A DNA stretch of 64,000 nt from Thuidium tamariscinum. Its lineage: Eukaryota; Streptophyta; Bryopsida; Hypnales; Thuidiaceae. The stretch covers positions 27,110,347 through 27,174,346 of the forward strand of contig OX344753.2 of assembly GCA_947034885.2 (NCBI GenBank), in the 5' to 3' direction. The notes beneath the pieces were generated by a model. That model was given only the letters and a program-made list of their open reading frames with translations. It had not been told where the DNA came from and did not search any database. The position numbers and the translations under genes were made by a program. This document shows positions 36,593 to 48,844 of the stretch, in pieces. How positions within the stretch are numbered: the first letter of the stretch is position 1; each line of letters begins with the position of its first letter.

Positions 36593-37528
36593 TTAACCCC
36601 TAAAGGTCAAAGATTATGTCTTCACCCAAAAAAAACACTAATACTGCCATTTCTATTACAAGCACCAAATTTTCTTAAAAAAACATTTTTTGACACATGT
36701 AACCATCGGATCTTCTAATATACTAGTGTCAAAAGATGTGGAAAAAATTTCAGAAATTTCGAAAGTGTAGATTGCAAGATATTAGCATTTGAATTGACAA
36801 AAAAACTTTTTTTGTCTCTACAGAAAACTAGGTAGCTGCACTTCACAAGGTCACATTTTTGTGAAAAAATGCCCCAAATGGTGGTGCTTCTTTGGATTCA
36901 TTATTCATGGCAAGTTGGCTACATGCTCAAAAAAATTCGCATCATTTGGAATTGTACAACATATAGGAAAAAATTAATGAGTAGAAAGAAGTAGAGAGTG
37001 ATACAAAGTACTAAATTATTAAAATTTTATTATAGAATAAAAAAAAGGCCAATCCCAATGGTTGTAATGTTGCAACAAAAAATCAACATCCAAAATTTTA
37101 ATTTTTTTCCAAAAATATTTAAAATTGAATAAAGTAAAGGCTTCCAAAGTTTATTTTAGAGTAGAGAATCCATAACTGTCCACAAACTAAATCTCTTCAT
37201 AACTTTCATCTCATAAATAAAAATGAAATGATTAAAAGCTTTTTGCATATATATACATCTAAAAAACCAATTGAAATTATTAATCTTTTTTTTTTTAATT
37301 TATAAGAAATTCTTGGGCTACCCGTTGACCAATGAAAACTATATGTAATGCAAATTTTTTTTTACCATGTAGTCAAAAGTTATAAAAATTGTTGGGCCTT
37401 GAAGATACTCCTCGGACACATGTTGTGTGAAAATTTCAAAGAAAAAACAAAACAAAAACTCCACCGATAGTGAGCTACCCAAAATTGCTATGTTGCCAAA
37501 AAATGCAATTTGGTCCTTTAAGGGTTAA
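36593..37528. mobile_element. TTAA-bounded CCCCTAAAGG element
   Basis: TTAA precedes CCCCTAAAGGTCAAAG on the left, and TTGGTCCTTTAAGGG precedes TTAA on the right. The coordinates include both TTAA copies. The interior shares blocks with 45223-45973 and 48845-49464, such as GTTGGGCCTTGAAG and CACATGTTGTGTG near the right side. There is no coding capacity. Confidence 0.75.
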
Positions 37529-40500
37529 AACTTTGAAGGAATATACTACAATTCAAATTGGTTCCAATAGTATGTTGTGAATTTGAATAGTCATAAACAC
37601 CCATACATTAATGATATTTGGATAAATATTGTTTAATGTAAACTTTTGGATGAAATTTGGATGAAAAATGGATGAAAGTTGGATGACATCTACAATATTT
37701 GAGATAGTATTAAAATAGCAGAGATTACATTGTATTGAGTTTAATTAGAATATTGTGAAATACAATAATAGGGCACCTTGCAACTTTACATAATTCTAAA
37801 TTTAGTGCAAGTAAGCATTGAATAGTAATGACAATAGGTCAATGTTACTCTAAGTTTCAAAAGTTATGACATGCATTGTTAATATTATTTGTCATTAATC
37901 ATGTTTGATATCGCTTCCTACAAGGTATCGTATTAAAAATCATATCCTATTGCAAAAAATCAAATGACCTTGTTATGTAGAGACTTTAGAATTCTTTAGA
38001 AGAAATAACATGCTAGTTGTTTGTAGGATATACTTCCTAATAGAAGCATCAAAGATGCAATTTGCCATGGTCTATAAAGATGAGATAGCGGATTCATTCC
38101 CAATACAAACTTCAATCTCACTAATCTATTTAGAGTTTACTTCTTACTATAAAGATTAAATAGTGGATCCATTCTTAGTACATACTTCATTCTTGCCAAT
38201 CTTCCAAAGGTTTACTTTCTAATGGAAGCATCAAAGATAGAATTTGCCATGGTCCATGAGGATTAAATAGTAGATCCATTCTCAATATAGACTTTACTCT
38301 TGTCTTTTGAATTGAGCTAACCTTGTTTTATTTTAATTTTTTAAATGAAAGATGGCTAGGGTTGGTTTGGGATAAATTTGGAATAAGCAACTTCAAAAAT
38401 TCAAAATTTATTCATTGACTATCCAAAACATATACATCAATTCCTATATTTTGTACTTCAATCAATGATTGGGAAAAAAAATTATCCCACAATAAGCCCC
38501 AAACGGGCATTAGTGAGAAGATTAAAAAAATATTGAATTAATTTATTTTAAAGTTTATTTCTTAGTTAGAGAGACCCATTCCTAACTCACACCCCATCAA
38601 CAATCAAAAGGATATTGTAAATCCAATGAAGGTTGGAATAGATTTCCATTTTCTCCTTAGAGTGAGTATTTTTGTACTTTTCAAGGTTTGGACAAATAAA
38701 TTCATGAGAAATAAGTGAGAAAAAAAGTAGGAATTAATGAGTGGAAAAATAGTTCTTGAATGATCAGAATTGGATGACTCTAGGTGTTGGTCAACGGTCA
38801 AGTCTAACTTTTGCCTTTCAAAATTTATAGTAATTTCAATTCAAGAGATAAAATTACAATTTTTTTTGCAATCCCCATCATTTTTGTCAATGTACCTTTG
38901 GAAATATTTGTTATGCCTTGCACTACCCTAGATCATGTCTAGATTTATTGGTTATGGATCCCTCTATCATATATATACTATATTTTGTCCTTTTTAGCAA
39001 TTTGATCCATTTCATTTGGATAAAATGATGTGAAAATTATTAAGCTTCTTGTTTTATGCACAATCTTACTAAATTCTTGAAAAAATAATATATTGAATTT
39101 TCTTTAACTAAATTTTAGCAATTTTAAAAAAAAACATTTGCTCATGGTTTAATTTGCTTCCTAGAATAATCTCACCATTGGATTTGGTGTGTTTCAATTC
39201 CATCTTAGAGCTATTGACAATTCAAGTCTTTTCTTTTTGCTCCTATTTACTTCAACTTAATATTTTTTTCAAGAATAAAATTGAAGGGGGAGGGGTTGTG
39301 TAGAGCTTAAGAGCATAGAAACTTGTTTTTTCACTTGGAGTTTTAAATCTTTGTAATCAATGTGGTTAAGATTATGTAAATTTCCTTTCAAACATTCTAT
39401 TTTCTAATACAAGTTCCTATGGTTGGATATGCAAAAGAAATAAACGCTAAAATTGTAAAGCATTGCATGTTTTTTGACGCCTTGAAAGATTGTGAGTTCT
39501 TAGACTTTTGAAAAGTTGTGGAGAACTATGGAAACTCTAAGTTACCACATAAGCAAGTTGAAATGATCGAGAGATTGCTACATCTAATAATATTGCTTAA
39601 CTAATTTTTTAATCAATTTAAAAAAAAAAAATTCAATTTACATATTTTTTTAATCTTTTGAAAATAATAATAATTTTTTTTAAATTTTTAATTCAAAAAT
39701 TTAGAACAATAGTAGTTGGTTCACTATGTAGGAAACAATTTTAAAGGTCAACTGTGAAACAATCTCTTAGAGACCTATCAAAATATGTAATGTTTTTCAA
39801 TTGTCTTTTCACATATCTAAAAATTGGTCATTAAAAGATATAACGTGAATTTAAGTCCAATAAATTTATGGCTTTTCAAAATCTAGTATTCTACAATTTT
39901 TTTAAATGAATTTCTAATGTGATTTTTTCAAAGATAGAGTATATTTAAGGCTCATTTTCAAGAGCCCTCAACACTAGAAAATTAAGATTTGCAATGACCT
40001 TATACAAAATCTTGAGTAGAAAAGTCATTGATTTTTAAATTAATGTTCTTAATATTATATTAGACTTCAAAAACATTTTTCAAAAATTTAAACTTTTAAA
40101 ATTTAATAATTTGGTAAGGTTTCATTAAACTTCAAAGTTTTATTTACACTAGAATTTGAGGCCTTAAGCATTTAGGAGTTAAAGGATTCCAAACCCTCTT
40201 CCAATTTCCAACAAGATTCAACAATAACTAAGGTAACTACACCTAAAATTTGCCTCAATATCAATTCAATATAGTTCCGATTATTATATTGATTTTTTTG
40301 GTAGGGTCTTTTTAGTAGTCAAAATGGGATTCAAAAATCTTCACTTGTAATTGGACAAAGGGCTGGGATTGTTCAACCCTAAATCCTTTACACTTAGATG
40401 CTAGTTTTTTTGTCCATTTTTTATGAAGTGCCACAGTGGCAAAATTGAATGTTATAATAGTGCTCCAAATTTCATCATTCATCCACATATTGGATAGAAA

Positions 40501-42189
40501 ATATCATATTAGCACATATCACATATTCATAATTATGTTTTCATCTATAATTTTGTGATTTCATCTAAGATTTTTCCAAATTTGAAATTTTTTGGTGATT
40601 TTTACCAAGATTTTATTGTTTACACCATAAGGGCTTGGTCTTGGGCCCATTAATTTGGTGCAAATTGGCAACAAATTGCAAGAAAAAAATCTTACAAGAT
40701 GCCAAGTGAATTTGGTAGAATTAATTTTGTATTAAAAAAAGACACAATTTGACATAGTTGAAGCTTTATGAATTAAGTATGGAAGGCTAATTCTTGGCTT
40801 TGAGGCCAATGTCAATTTTATATAGAATATATTTTTTTTATCAAATGTTCTTTCAACTAATCAAACCCATTGAATTTTGTGCAATCAATCTCAAGGGGCA
40901 TCTAGGTGCTAAGTGGTCCTAAAATTCTAGCCAATCTTTTTCTCCCTTCTCTAGGTTTTATTGTATCGGCTTGGCTTTTGGACCTTAAGGCCTTGTCATA
41001 TAGGACAATTGTCCCCACTATAATCTTATTTTTATGAGTAGATGAGGTTGGTCTTTGGCCTATGAGGAATTGAAATTTTGTGCAATTAGCCTAAAAGGAA
41101 ATTGGTCAGGCTTCTAAAAGTAAAGTAATTTTTGGAATTCATCTTTTGGACATTGTATGAATGAAGCACGGTTGCTAGTATGTGAGCATAGAAGTGTGAG
41201 CTTATGAGCCTCAAAGATGATGCACCTATTGTATAGGTGCTTATACTATAGAAACCTTCTATGATAAGAGTATATTTATACTATAAGTACCTATATTATA
41301 GATATTTTAACTATAAACACCTTCAAAAGTGGTAATACATCTACTTATATACATATTAGAAGCTCACATGCTCGCATGTTCATGCTCACACACTAGCATC
41401 GTTGTGAATGAAGTACATATTTTCGAAGTGTTGAAATGAAGTGTTTCTAAAACCAATCTTAGATTCTTATGAATAGTGAAAATGCATTTTAGACAAGAAT
41501 CTATAGTGATTGATTTTAGGAAGTAGGCAAAATTAGGTGTAGTTATCTTAACTAAAGCCATTTTAAATTTATAGGCCTCATGATCAATATCAAATTCTTT
41601 ATTTGCTTAAATTGAATTTCTCAAGGGGCAATGCCATTAAGGTATTCTTGTCTATGACATGCAAACCACCCATGACAAGTACCTAGAGAACTATCCATTA
41701 GAGACTTATGTCAAGCCACCAGACTCATGAGCAATTCTTTTTAATAAATGGATTTAGGACTACATTAGATTGATTTGTAGCCATAATCAATATCTTAGGA
41801 GATGGTCATGAAATTTCTAATGATTGTCGTAGGAAACTTTCACCTTTCTAGTGTAAATTCATTCAAACAAGTTGTTTCTTCTATTCCTTCAAGTCATGAT
41901 TATGTTAAGAAATCTTGAAGCCATTAATTAGAAAATATTGTACAAGATTATCATTATGAAATCACTTAGAGACTCTTTTGGGTCAATTGGATCACACACT
42001 TCAAAAATTTATACAAAATTCATACTTTGTCCAAAAAAACATACTTTTGATTGCTTCCTTCATTTATCACCTTTTGTTTTGACATGGAAATAAATTTAAA
42101 TGTCTTTGAATTGTGATTTGCAAGAGGGCAAACCACTCATTCTACCTATCATAGGCACGTTTACTTTATTTCCTTTGGAGGCCATTGAA
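37529..42189. other. AT-rich intergenic stretch with old repeats
   Basis: No gene is seen. The part from about 39880 to 40179 is an inverted, partial relative of the 54074-54716 element and ends in CATTTAGGAGTTAA. The part 38570-38965 resembles the family at 47833 and 57427. The rest holds short AT-rich open frames only. Confidence 0.45.
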
Positions 42190-42433
42190 CCTGTCCGACA
42201 AAGTCAGGTGAAGAGTCTAAATTTATCCTAAGAATAAATGCTATATTCTTATATTTTTTTGCACATTATTTTTTGGCAAATTATGAATTCATATTTGCAA
42301 TTACAGGCCCCAAATTAGCTAAGAGATTTCAAGGACATATCCAAATCACGACACAAAATATGGGGTTTTTTCTACTTTTACACCCAGGGAACACAAATTT
42401 TACCCTGCTACTCATACTTGTGGGATGGATTTA
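42190..42433. mobile_element. GGGCCCA-family MITE, degraded copy
   Basis: The interior block TTTGCAATTACAGGCCCCAA, followed by ATTAGCTAAGAG and the right part with CACAAATTTTACCCTGCTAC, matches the 14970-15228 family. The right terminus is interrupted at 42433 by an AGGTAG element. Confidence 0.55.
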
Positions 42434-42705
42434 AGGTAGGTACATCCAAAAAAGCCCTGTTCCTAAAAGCGCCATCTACAGTGCACATACATTTCCAAAA
42501 TCAGTTGTGTTCGCAGACTATAGATGGCGCTTTCAGAAACAGACTTTGACCGTTAATAACTTTTGCATACGGTATCCAAATCCTGCGTTCTTCGGTGCGT
42601 TGGAACATGCTTTACTTTCTTGCAAGACTGTGTAAAATTTTGAACTAGCTAATAACAAGAACTAGGCACAGTATGAAAAACTGGGGCTTTTGGGTGTACC
42701 TACCT
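42434..42705. mobile_element. AGGTAGGTACA-ended MITE with TA duplication
   Basis: The ends AGGTAGGTACATCCAAAA and TTTTGGGTGTACCTACCT are inverted repeats, flanked by TA. An inner pair of inverted segments (GCGCCATCTACAGT and ACTATAGATGGCGC) adds a second hairpin. The relative at 43008-43283 is in opposite orientation, and a truncated one is at 52228. Length is 272 bp. Confidence 0.85.
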
Positions 42706-43007
42706 TAACCATCCCGGTCGGCCTGGCGAGTGTGAATTGCACTGATCTTTCTGTTTGTTTTTTATTTGCATGCCCAAATGAGTGAGATGGAGAGGTCGGG
42801 GATGCCTGACAGAAAGGCCCTTGCAGTTGGTGGGCTCGCGCCTAACTTCCAAGCCAGCCAGCTAAAGCTTCATGATGTTGGTTCAGTTGGGAAGACTCCC
42901 TGTGCCAGGACAGTCCTGGCAGGAGTGAGAATCCCATGAAGGAGACTCCTGGAGATGGTGGGGTTCACACTGGGCACCATGGGGCCAGATTGCACCATCT
43001 CCATATA

Positions 43008-43283
43008 AGGTAGGTACACCCAAAAGCGCCAGTTTTTCATACTGTGCCTAGTTCCTGTTATTATGTTGTTCAGACTTTTTTTTTACAGTCTTGTTGGTGA
43101 GTGAAAGCATGCTCCAACGCACCAAAGAACAGTGGATTTGGATACTGTATGCAAAAGTTATTAACAGTCAAAGTGTGTTTCTAAAAGTGTCATTTACAGT
43201 CTGGGTACATGACTGATTTTGAAAATGTATGCACGTTGTACAGGGCACTTTAAGGTCAGGTGCCATTTTGGGTGTACCTACCT
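43008..43283. mobile_element. AGGTAGGTACA-ended MITE, inverted partner
   Basis: AGGTAGGTACACCCAAAAGC and TTTTGGGTGTACCTACCT form the ends, flanked by TA. The body is the reverse complement of the 42434-42705 copy with some changes (GTGCCTAGTTCCTGTTAT; AAAGTTATTAACAGTCAAAG). Length is 276 bp. Confidence 0.85.
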
Positions 43284-43285
43284 TA

Positions 43286-43500
43286 AATGTCTTTTTTTGG
43301 CCAAATAAAAGTAATATGTTTTTGCCAGAAAGTCTTTAGTTTTCTCTTAAATATTGATGAAGTTGTCAAATTTGGATGAAAAAGTGCATGAGTATGATTG
43401 AAAAGTGTTCTTAAGCCCCAAAGATGGATGAATGTAGAAATACAATGCTTCACCAAATTTGAAGTGATGACCATCTTGGCACTTTCTCAAAAAGTTAAAA
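43286..43500. repeat. Dispersed repeat, inverse of 47222-47450
   Basis: This segment is the reverse complement of 47222-47450 with moderate divergence. Shared blocks include CAAATAAAAGTAAT, CAAATTTGGATGAAAAA and ATCTTGGCACTTTCTC. The poly-G tract follows its right end. Confidence 0.7.
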
Positions 43501-43502
43501 AA

Positions 43503-43528
43503 GGGGGGGGGGGGGGGGGGGGGGGGGG
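43503..43528. repeat. 26-bp poly-G tract
   Basis: This is an uninterrupted run of 26 G bases in otherwise AT-rich DNA, at the boundary of the 43286-43500 repeat. A run this long can form G-quadruplexes, and its length may be affected by sequencing or assembly error. Confidence 0.9.
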
Positions 43529-43693
43529 CTGGTTCACACTGACTGACATGGGTGAAGGAGAGAATCAAATTGGAGTTCTAAGAGCCAAGCCAAATTCCAG
43601 GGAAACCCAAATGCAAAGCAAGATGATTCACAGGACGGACAGACTATGGACAATTGAAAGTTCTTCAGAAGCTGCAAGAAAAATCAAAAGGTA

Positions 43694-44011
43694 AGGTACG
43701 AGGTCCATAAATCAACCATTGAAGGGTGGGAACTGAATTTTGGGGACCAAGGTGAAAACATCTTGAAATATTTTCGAGTAGATTTTCCTTGAAAGACAAG
43801 TGGAATAGACATCTAATTCAAGTTGTTTCATATTTTTGAAGCTTCATGGAATTAGTTACAAATTTTTGAAATTGAAAAAAAGTGGTTATCTATGGTCATC
43901 AAAAGTGACCACCTCCTGAAATGTACAGATTTGGTACATTGAAGAAAGCAAAAGGTACTTCTAAGGCATGTTTGCTTTTCAATGCCCAGTTGGAATTCAA
44001 GCCTCCTACCT
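43694..44011. mobile_element. AGGTA-ended MITE with TA duplication, copy D
   Basis: AGGTACGAGGTCC opens and GCCTCCTACCT closes the element, flanked by TA. The interior (GTTTCATATTTTTGAAGCTT; AGTGACCACCTCCTGAAATG) matches 53433-53727 and, more distantly, 32195-32519. Length is 318 bp. Confidence 0.8.
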
Positions 44012-45222
44012 TATAGAAGAAGAGCTTGTAGCAAACATAAGGATGGGGGGGGGGACCAAATTGCTAGCAAATTGTAGATGATAATGTATAGGAGAGGGCT
44101 TGAAAACAATTTGGGCATTAAGGACCATCTTGTAGATGGCTATGAAATGGACATGAGATGGTCCTTTCATTGACCTCTTTAATCATTGAATGAATTAAAG
44201 AAAAAAAAAAGTATTATTAATTGCAAGAGTCAATCAATCTCTTTCTTTTCTCCATTTTTCTTAAAAGTTGCAAGTAATTGGTTTACAAAAGACCTAGGAT
44301 CATAAATAGGGACCTATGACACAATTTATTTGAAAATTCATAACTAATTCAATAATGCTTCAAAAAATATGGAATGACTTGAGTTAGATTCCTCATCTAT
44401 TTTTCTTTGATTAAAAATGAACTTAAAATAGTCCCATTTAAAGAAATACATGAAAAAAGGTAGATGAGCTCTTAAATGAGTAGTTTCTAAGTGTCTTACC
44501 TCATAAATCAAGTACTAAGGATAATCACACCTTAAGTTCTTCTTTCCTAGTGCATTCTATGGACAATGGGGACATGTAGGTTTGGAGTTGGTTTTCTACT
44601 GGATCTTAGAGCAAGAATACACTTGTTCTATGATTGATTCCCCTTGTCCATTATTTTCTTTTAGAGAAAAGTAATGGACAAAATGAAGTATATTACTACT
44701 CCATTTGATTTTCAAATGGTCTCTTCTTCATGTTGGTCCTTTATGCTATTCCTATCATTCTTTTGAAGGACTTTTAATGTTACACTATCCATTTTTCATT
44801 CTAGTTCTCCAATTGCAAGAAAGGGTTGTCAATCTTTTTTATAAATTCAAACTTCCCATTGGCTCTTCTTTTTTCTCATTCTTTAGAGAATTTTCCTTCA
44901 ATGAAGAAAGTGTGACTACTACTACTATAATCTCGACTATAATCTTACAACCAAACGATTTGAGCCATTCACACTTTTTTTTAAATGTGCAATATGATTA
45001 GTATATTTTGGCAAACATAACTATCATTGTCATTGTGTTGTTTTGCAATCCAATCAAGCATATCAAGTTTTAGTTTCAAAAAAATGAAATTTAATTCTTT
45101 GTAAATTTTTATAGTTTGTTTACATGGTTTTATTTAATATTTTATTAAAAATAGTTGGTGATGAATTTTAAAATCTTGATTGCATAGGTATGTAGGGAAC
45201 ATCCATATGCAAATATTTCATA
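44012..45222. other. Intergenic stretch, no gene seen
   Basis: One open frame of 98 codons (44705-45001 plus) has no recognisable features. The rest is AT-rich without clear terminal repeats. Confidence 0.4.
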
Positions 45223-45973
45223 TTAACTACTAAAGGACCAAACTACATTTCTTAGCAACATAGAAAATTCAAGCACCTCACTACAAACAAATTTTTTCAT
45301 TGAAAATTTCACAAAACATGTGGGCAAGGAATGTCTTTAAGGCACAACAATTTTCAAAGCTTTTGACCACATACTTAAGAAGTTACTGTATAATATGTAG
45401 TTTTTGCCATAGGCAAGCAATCTTCATAGATCTCAAAAAATGACTTTTTTCAAAATAAAAAATTCGAATTTATTTTTTAGGTTTATATATAGACAAAAAG
45501 TTTTGAATCATTTTGTTTTGATTAATGAGATGAAAGTTACGAGGAGTTTAGTTTGTGAATAGTTATGGATTTTCTAGTCTAAAGTAAATTTTGAAGTCCT
45601 TCATTCAACTCCATTCAACTCCATTTTCAATATCTTTTGGAAAAAATTAAATTGTAGGATTTAGATTGAGGAATCTAATCGAACAAATATTATTGAAAAC
45701 AAGCATTGTATGAAGGAAATAGAAGCCCAAAGTTGCAACCATCAATTGCAGTTTGGTGAAGTCAAAATGAGCTTGTGAACTTCGATTTGCTTTCAAAAAA
45801 TTTGTACATTTTGAATCGATCTAAAGATTTTACTACACAATTTAGAAGAAAGAACGCACATTGTCCAACACGTTTCATTGAATTTGGACATTGGATGCAA
45901 AAATTATGGCACTTTGAATTAGACTTCTAAACTACAAGGACACTTTTGGGCTCCTAGGACATTTAGGGGTTAA
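45223..45973. mobile_element. TTAA-bounded CCCCTAAA element
   Basis: TTAA with CTACTAAAGGACCAAACT on the left and TCCTAGGACATTTAGGGG with TTAA on the right. The interior shares blocks with 36593-37528 and 48845-49464 (CACTACAAACAAATTTTTTC; GGCACAACAATTTTCAAAGC). It is noncoding. Confidence 0.7.
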
Positions 45974-46307
45974 CCATGTCCATAAGTTCCTCCTCACATA
46001 CATGGTAAATAGTTTTTTTTAATTTGTTTTTCATCATTTATTTAGGAAGTGCCAAAGTGGCAATATACAACATTATAGCAGTGTGCCAAGTTTCAACATT
46101 CATCTACATATTGGATGGAAATATCGCATTAGTATATACCACATGTTTCTAGTTTTATTTTCATCCACAATTTCATCTAAGATTACTTTTTAATTTGAAG
46201 TTTTCTGGTGAAAAACTTCTCCATTTGCTGCCATTTTTTAATCAAATCGATTTATTCCAAGTGCAATCTAACACCAGGAAGAAAGAAAAACAAACAAATT
46301 GATGGTA

Positions 46308-46634
46308 AGGTAGAAGGCTCTTAAATGGAGCGGGTTCTAAAATGGTGCCCTATCTTAAATGTATAGTAGTTGTACATGTTTCTTTTTCATAGCCTTCAAC
46401 AGTGTACTGATAGTGTACATTGTAACTAGGGCACCATTTTACAGCCCTATGCCCTTTCAACTTCAAAATTTGATAACTAATTCAAAAAATATTAGAAAAA
46501 TATGAAACGACTTGGGTTAGATGTCAATTCTACTTGTTTTTCAAGTAAAATTTACTGAAAAATATTTCTAGAGGTTTTACCTCCCTGAAATTCTGTTTCA
46601 GCCCTTAGATGGTCCATTATAGGACCTCTTACCT
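46308..46634. mobile_element. AGGTA-ended MITE with TA duplication, copy B
   Basis: AGGTAGAAGGCTCTTAAATG opens and GGACCTCTTACCT closes the element, flanked by TA. It is closely similar to 50693-50994 in the same orientation and to 32195-32519 in the opposite one. Length is 327 bp, noncoding. Confidence 0.88.
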
Positions 46635-47221
46635 TAAGTGAGTTCAGTTACTACTAGTAAGTATGCTTCAGTCCTGATTTTCATCCAAATGGACCCAGAC
46701 AGAGACCCACACTGAGTGCCCTGGCTGCCAATGTGCCCATCATTCCCATCTTTGGCCTGAACCCAGCTAACAGTGAAGATAAGTACTTCCTCTATACAGG
46801 AAGTTAACTCTGTCATTGTTGGCATTGAAAATGGCTGGAGAAATTGATGGTGACAATGCAGGGCAAGGTCAGTCGGGCAGGGCTTTTCAGGGGAAAGTCT
46901 CGTCAATAAATTGCACTGCACCATGTGTTCAAGACCATTTTTTTTTAATTTTTAAAATTAAAAAAAATTCTTCACTGCCCATGACACACACCACTCACTC
47001 ACCAGCTGTTCCATTGATTAAAAAAACAACCCAATGCAACATAACTTAGAAGGACAGAGCAGAGGCTTCAGTTGTTTGGTACTATGATACCAATAACTTA
47101 ACTTAGAAAGGGGCGCCTCCATGAACACACGCCCTCAACCTCCCTTGGTGGTTGAGCGTTCCCCTTGCCGGCCAAAGGAGGCCCTTTTTCGGCCTCCATC
47201 TGCAGTCCGCACCAACCCTTT
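46635..47221. other. Less AT-rich unique stretch, no gene identified
   Basis: Composition is more balanced than the surroundings, but the open frames on both strands (up to 96 codons) have no recognisable features. It may be a fragment of an older gene or element. Confidence 0.35.
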
Positions 47222-47450
47222 TATTTTACTTTTTGAGAAAGTGCCAAGATGGCAATCACTCCAAATTTGGTGAAGCATTGTATTTTTACATTCATCCATA
47301 TTTTGGACTTAAAAACACTTTTTCGTCATATTCATACACTTTTTTCATCCAAATTTGGCAAATTCATCCATATTTTAAAGAGAACTAGAAAATTTTGGCG
47401 AAAAAAGATTACTTTTATTTGGTGAAAAAAAGACATTTATTTTGAAATGG
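47222..47450. repeat. Dispersed repeat, inverse of 43286-43500
   Basis: This segment shares GAGAAAGTGCCAAGATGG, CAAATTTGGTGAAGCATTGT and TTTTCATCCAAATTTG with the reverse complement of 43286-43500. A T-rich GC-poor tract and then a GC-richer segment (47480-47560) follow. Confidence 0.7.
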
Positions 47451-47679
47451 TGCAATCTAGCCACACGGTGCTGGAAAAAAAAGGGTTGGTCCGCACTGTG
47501 CGGTGTGTCACCGCCTCGGTCTTGGTCTGGTCTTGTATGTCTGTTTGGTTTGTATTTTACCTCTTTGCAATGAAATTATGTTTCATTTGTGTCATAAAAA
47601 AAATAAAAATAAAAAACTTAGAAAGGAGCTTCATTTGTTGCTGAAAAGATTGCCTGCCTGGTTTGTACCTAGAGGGTGT

Positions 47680-48335
47680 TAAATCCTACCATCAAAGGTC
47701 GGTCTAGTGGGGTGGATTTACCTTGGAGAAAATGCAGAATTTTTTTAAATTTTATACTAATGTTTTTTTTTTACAAATTCTAAATCCATATTTGCAGTCA
47801 ATGACTCCAAATTAGCTAGGAGAAGTCGGTGAGGTAGAACCACCCATAACGGATCATTTAAGGTATTTTAGACATGATTTGGTGTAGTACAAGACAAAGT
47901 AAATACTCTTAGAGGTGTAATGATAGAAATGATGTAGATTACAAAAAATTTAGTAATTTTATTGCATGAATTGAAATTACTATGAATTTTGAAAGGCAAA
48001 AGTTAGGCTTGACCCATGACTAACATATAGAGTCATTGAATTATGATCATCAAAGAATCACTTTCCCACTCATTACTTTGTACTTTCTTGCCTCACTTAT
48101 GTGTCATTAAGTTATTGGTCCAAACCTTGAAAAAGTACAAAACACACATTCCAAAGAAAAAATGAAAATCCGTTGCAACCTTGGTCAGAAATATGGTATT
48201 CTATTGATTGGTTATGGGGTGGTGATTGGGAATGGATGGTTCTACCCTAACATAACTTATCCAAGATATGGCACAAAATAGGGAGTTTTTCTTCTCTAAT
48301 TACCCTGCTGGGCCCACCTTTGATGGTAGGATTTA
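47680..48335. mobile_element. GGGCCCA-family MITE split by a nested element
   Basis: The left part (AAATCCTACCATCAAAGGT; GTGGATTTACCTTGGAG) and the right part (CTGCTGGGCCCACCTTTGAT; GGTAGGATTT) form one inverted-repeat element. It is interrupted at 47833-48257 by an AGGTAGAACC element. Removing the insert joins the two halves in the order seen in the 14970-15228 copy. Confidence 0.75.
47833..48257. mobile_element. AGGTAGAACCACCC-ended MITE, nested
   Basis: GGTAGAACCACCCATAAC opens and GGATGGTTCTACC closes the insert inside the 47680-48335 element. A related copy, in opposite orientation inside, is at 57427-57848; they share blocks such as TTGAATTATGATCATCAAAG-type sequence and TGCATGAATTGAAATTAC. 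Length is about 425 bp. Confidence 0.75.
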
Positions 48336-48844
48336 ATGTCCTGCATCTGTAATCTGTACCTGGGAAGCAAACCCAATTGGGAAAGTCCATGTGTCTCAAG
48401 AAATATAAATAAATAAATAAATGCCCAATTGGGTCAAAGTCGTGCCATCTCCTGACCTCAAATTCTTTTCTTTTCTATTGGACCATTAGACTTACTGTGG
48501 TAGCAAACCTGCCTAACCTAATGAATGACCCCACGTCATGGCCTGACCTGCAGGTGGGTATCATGTTTATGAGGATGATCACCTATTTCCTTATCACTTA
48601 AGCAATTCAGCCTATCTGCAGCATGTGGAAAGTTCAGGAAAAAAATTTCCCTTATACAAAAATAGATTTCAGACAGATTTCATAATTTTTTTGATGAAGA
48701 TTCTTTTTGTCCCATTCTCAACAAGTAGGCAAACCTATTTCTAACCATAAGATGGTTACAAAATCAATAGAAGGCTTTCAATGTGCACATTGGGATCATT
48801 CTATGCTTTTGAAATATAAGGTAGAACCACTTAAACCCAATCAC

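Noticed and set aside
43398..43694. 98-codon frame with a poly-Gly stretch
   Set aside because: The glycine run is the poly-G tract read as codons and the flanks are repeats.
44705..45001. 98-codon plus-strand frame
   Set aside because: Low-complexity Phe/Ser/Leu-rich translation of AT-rich DNA with no homologue that I recognise.
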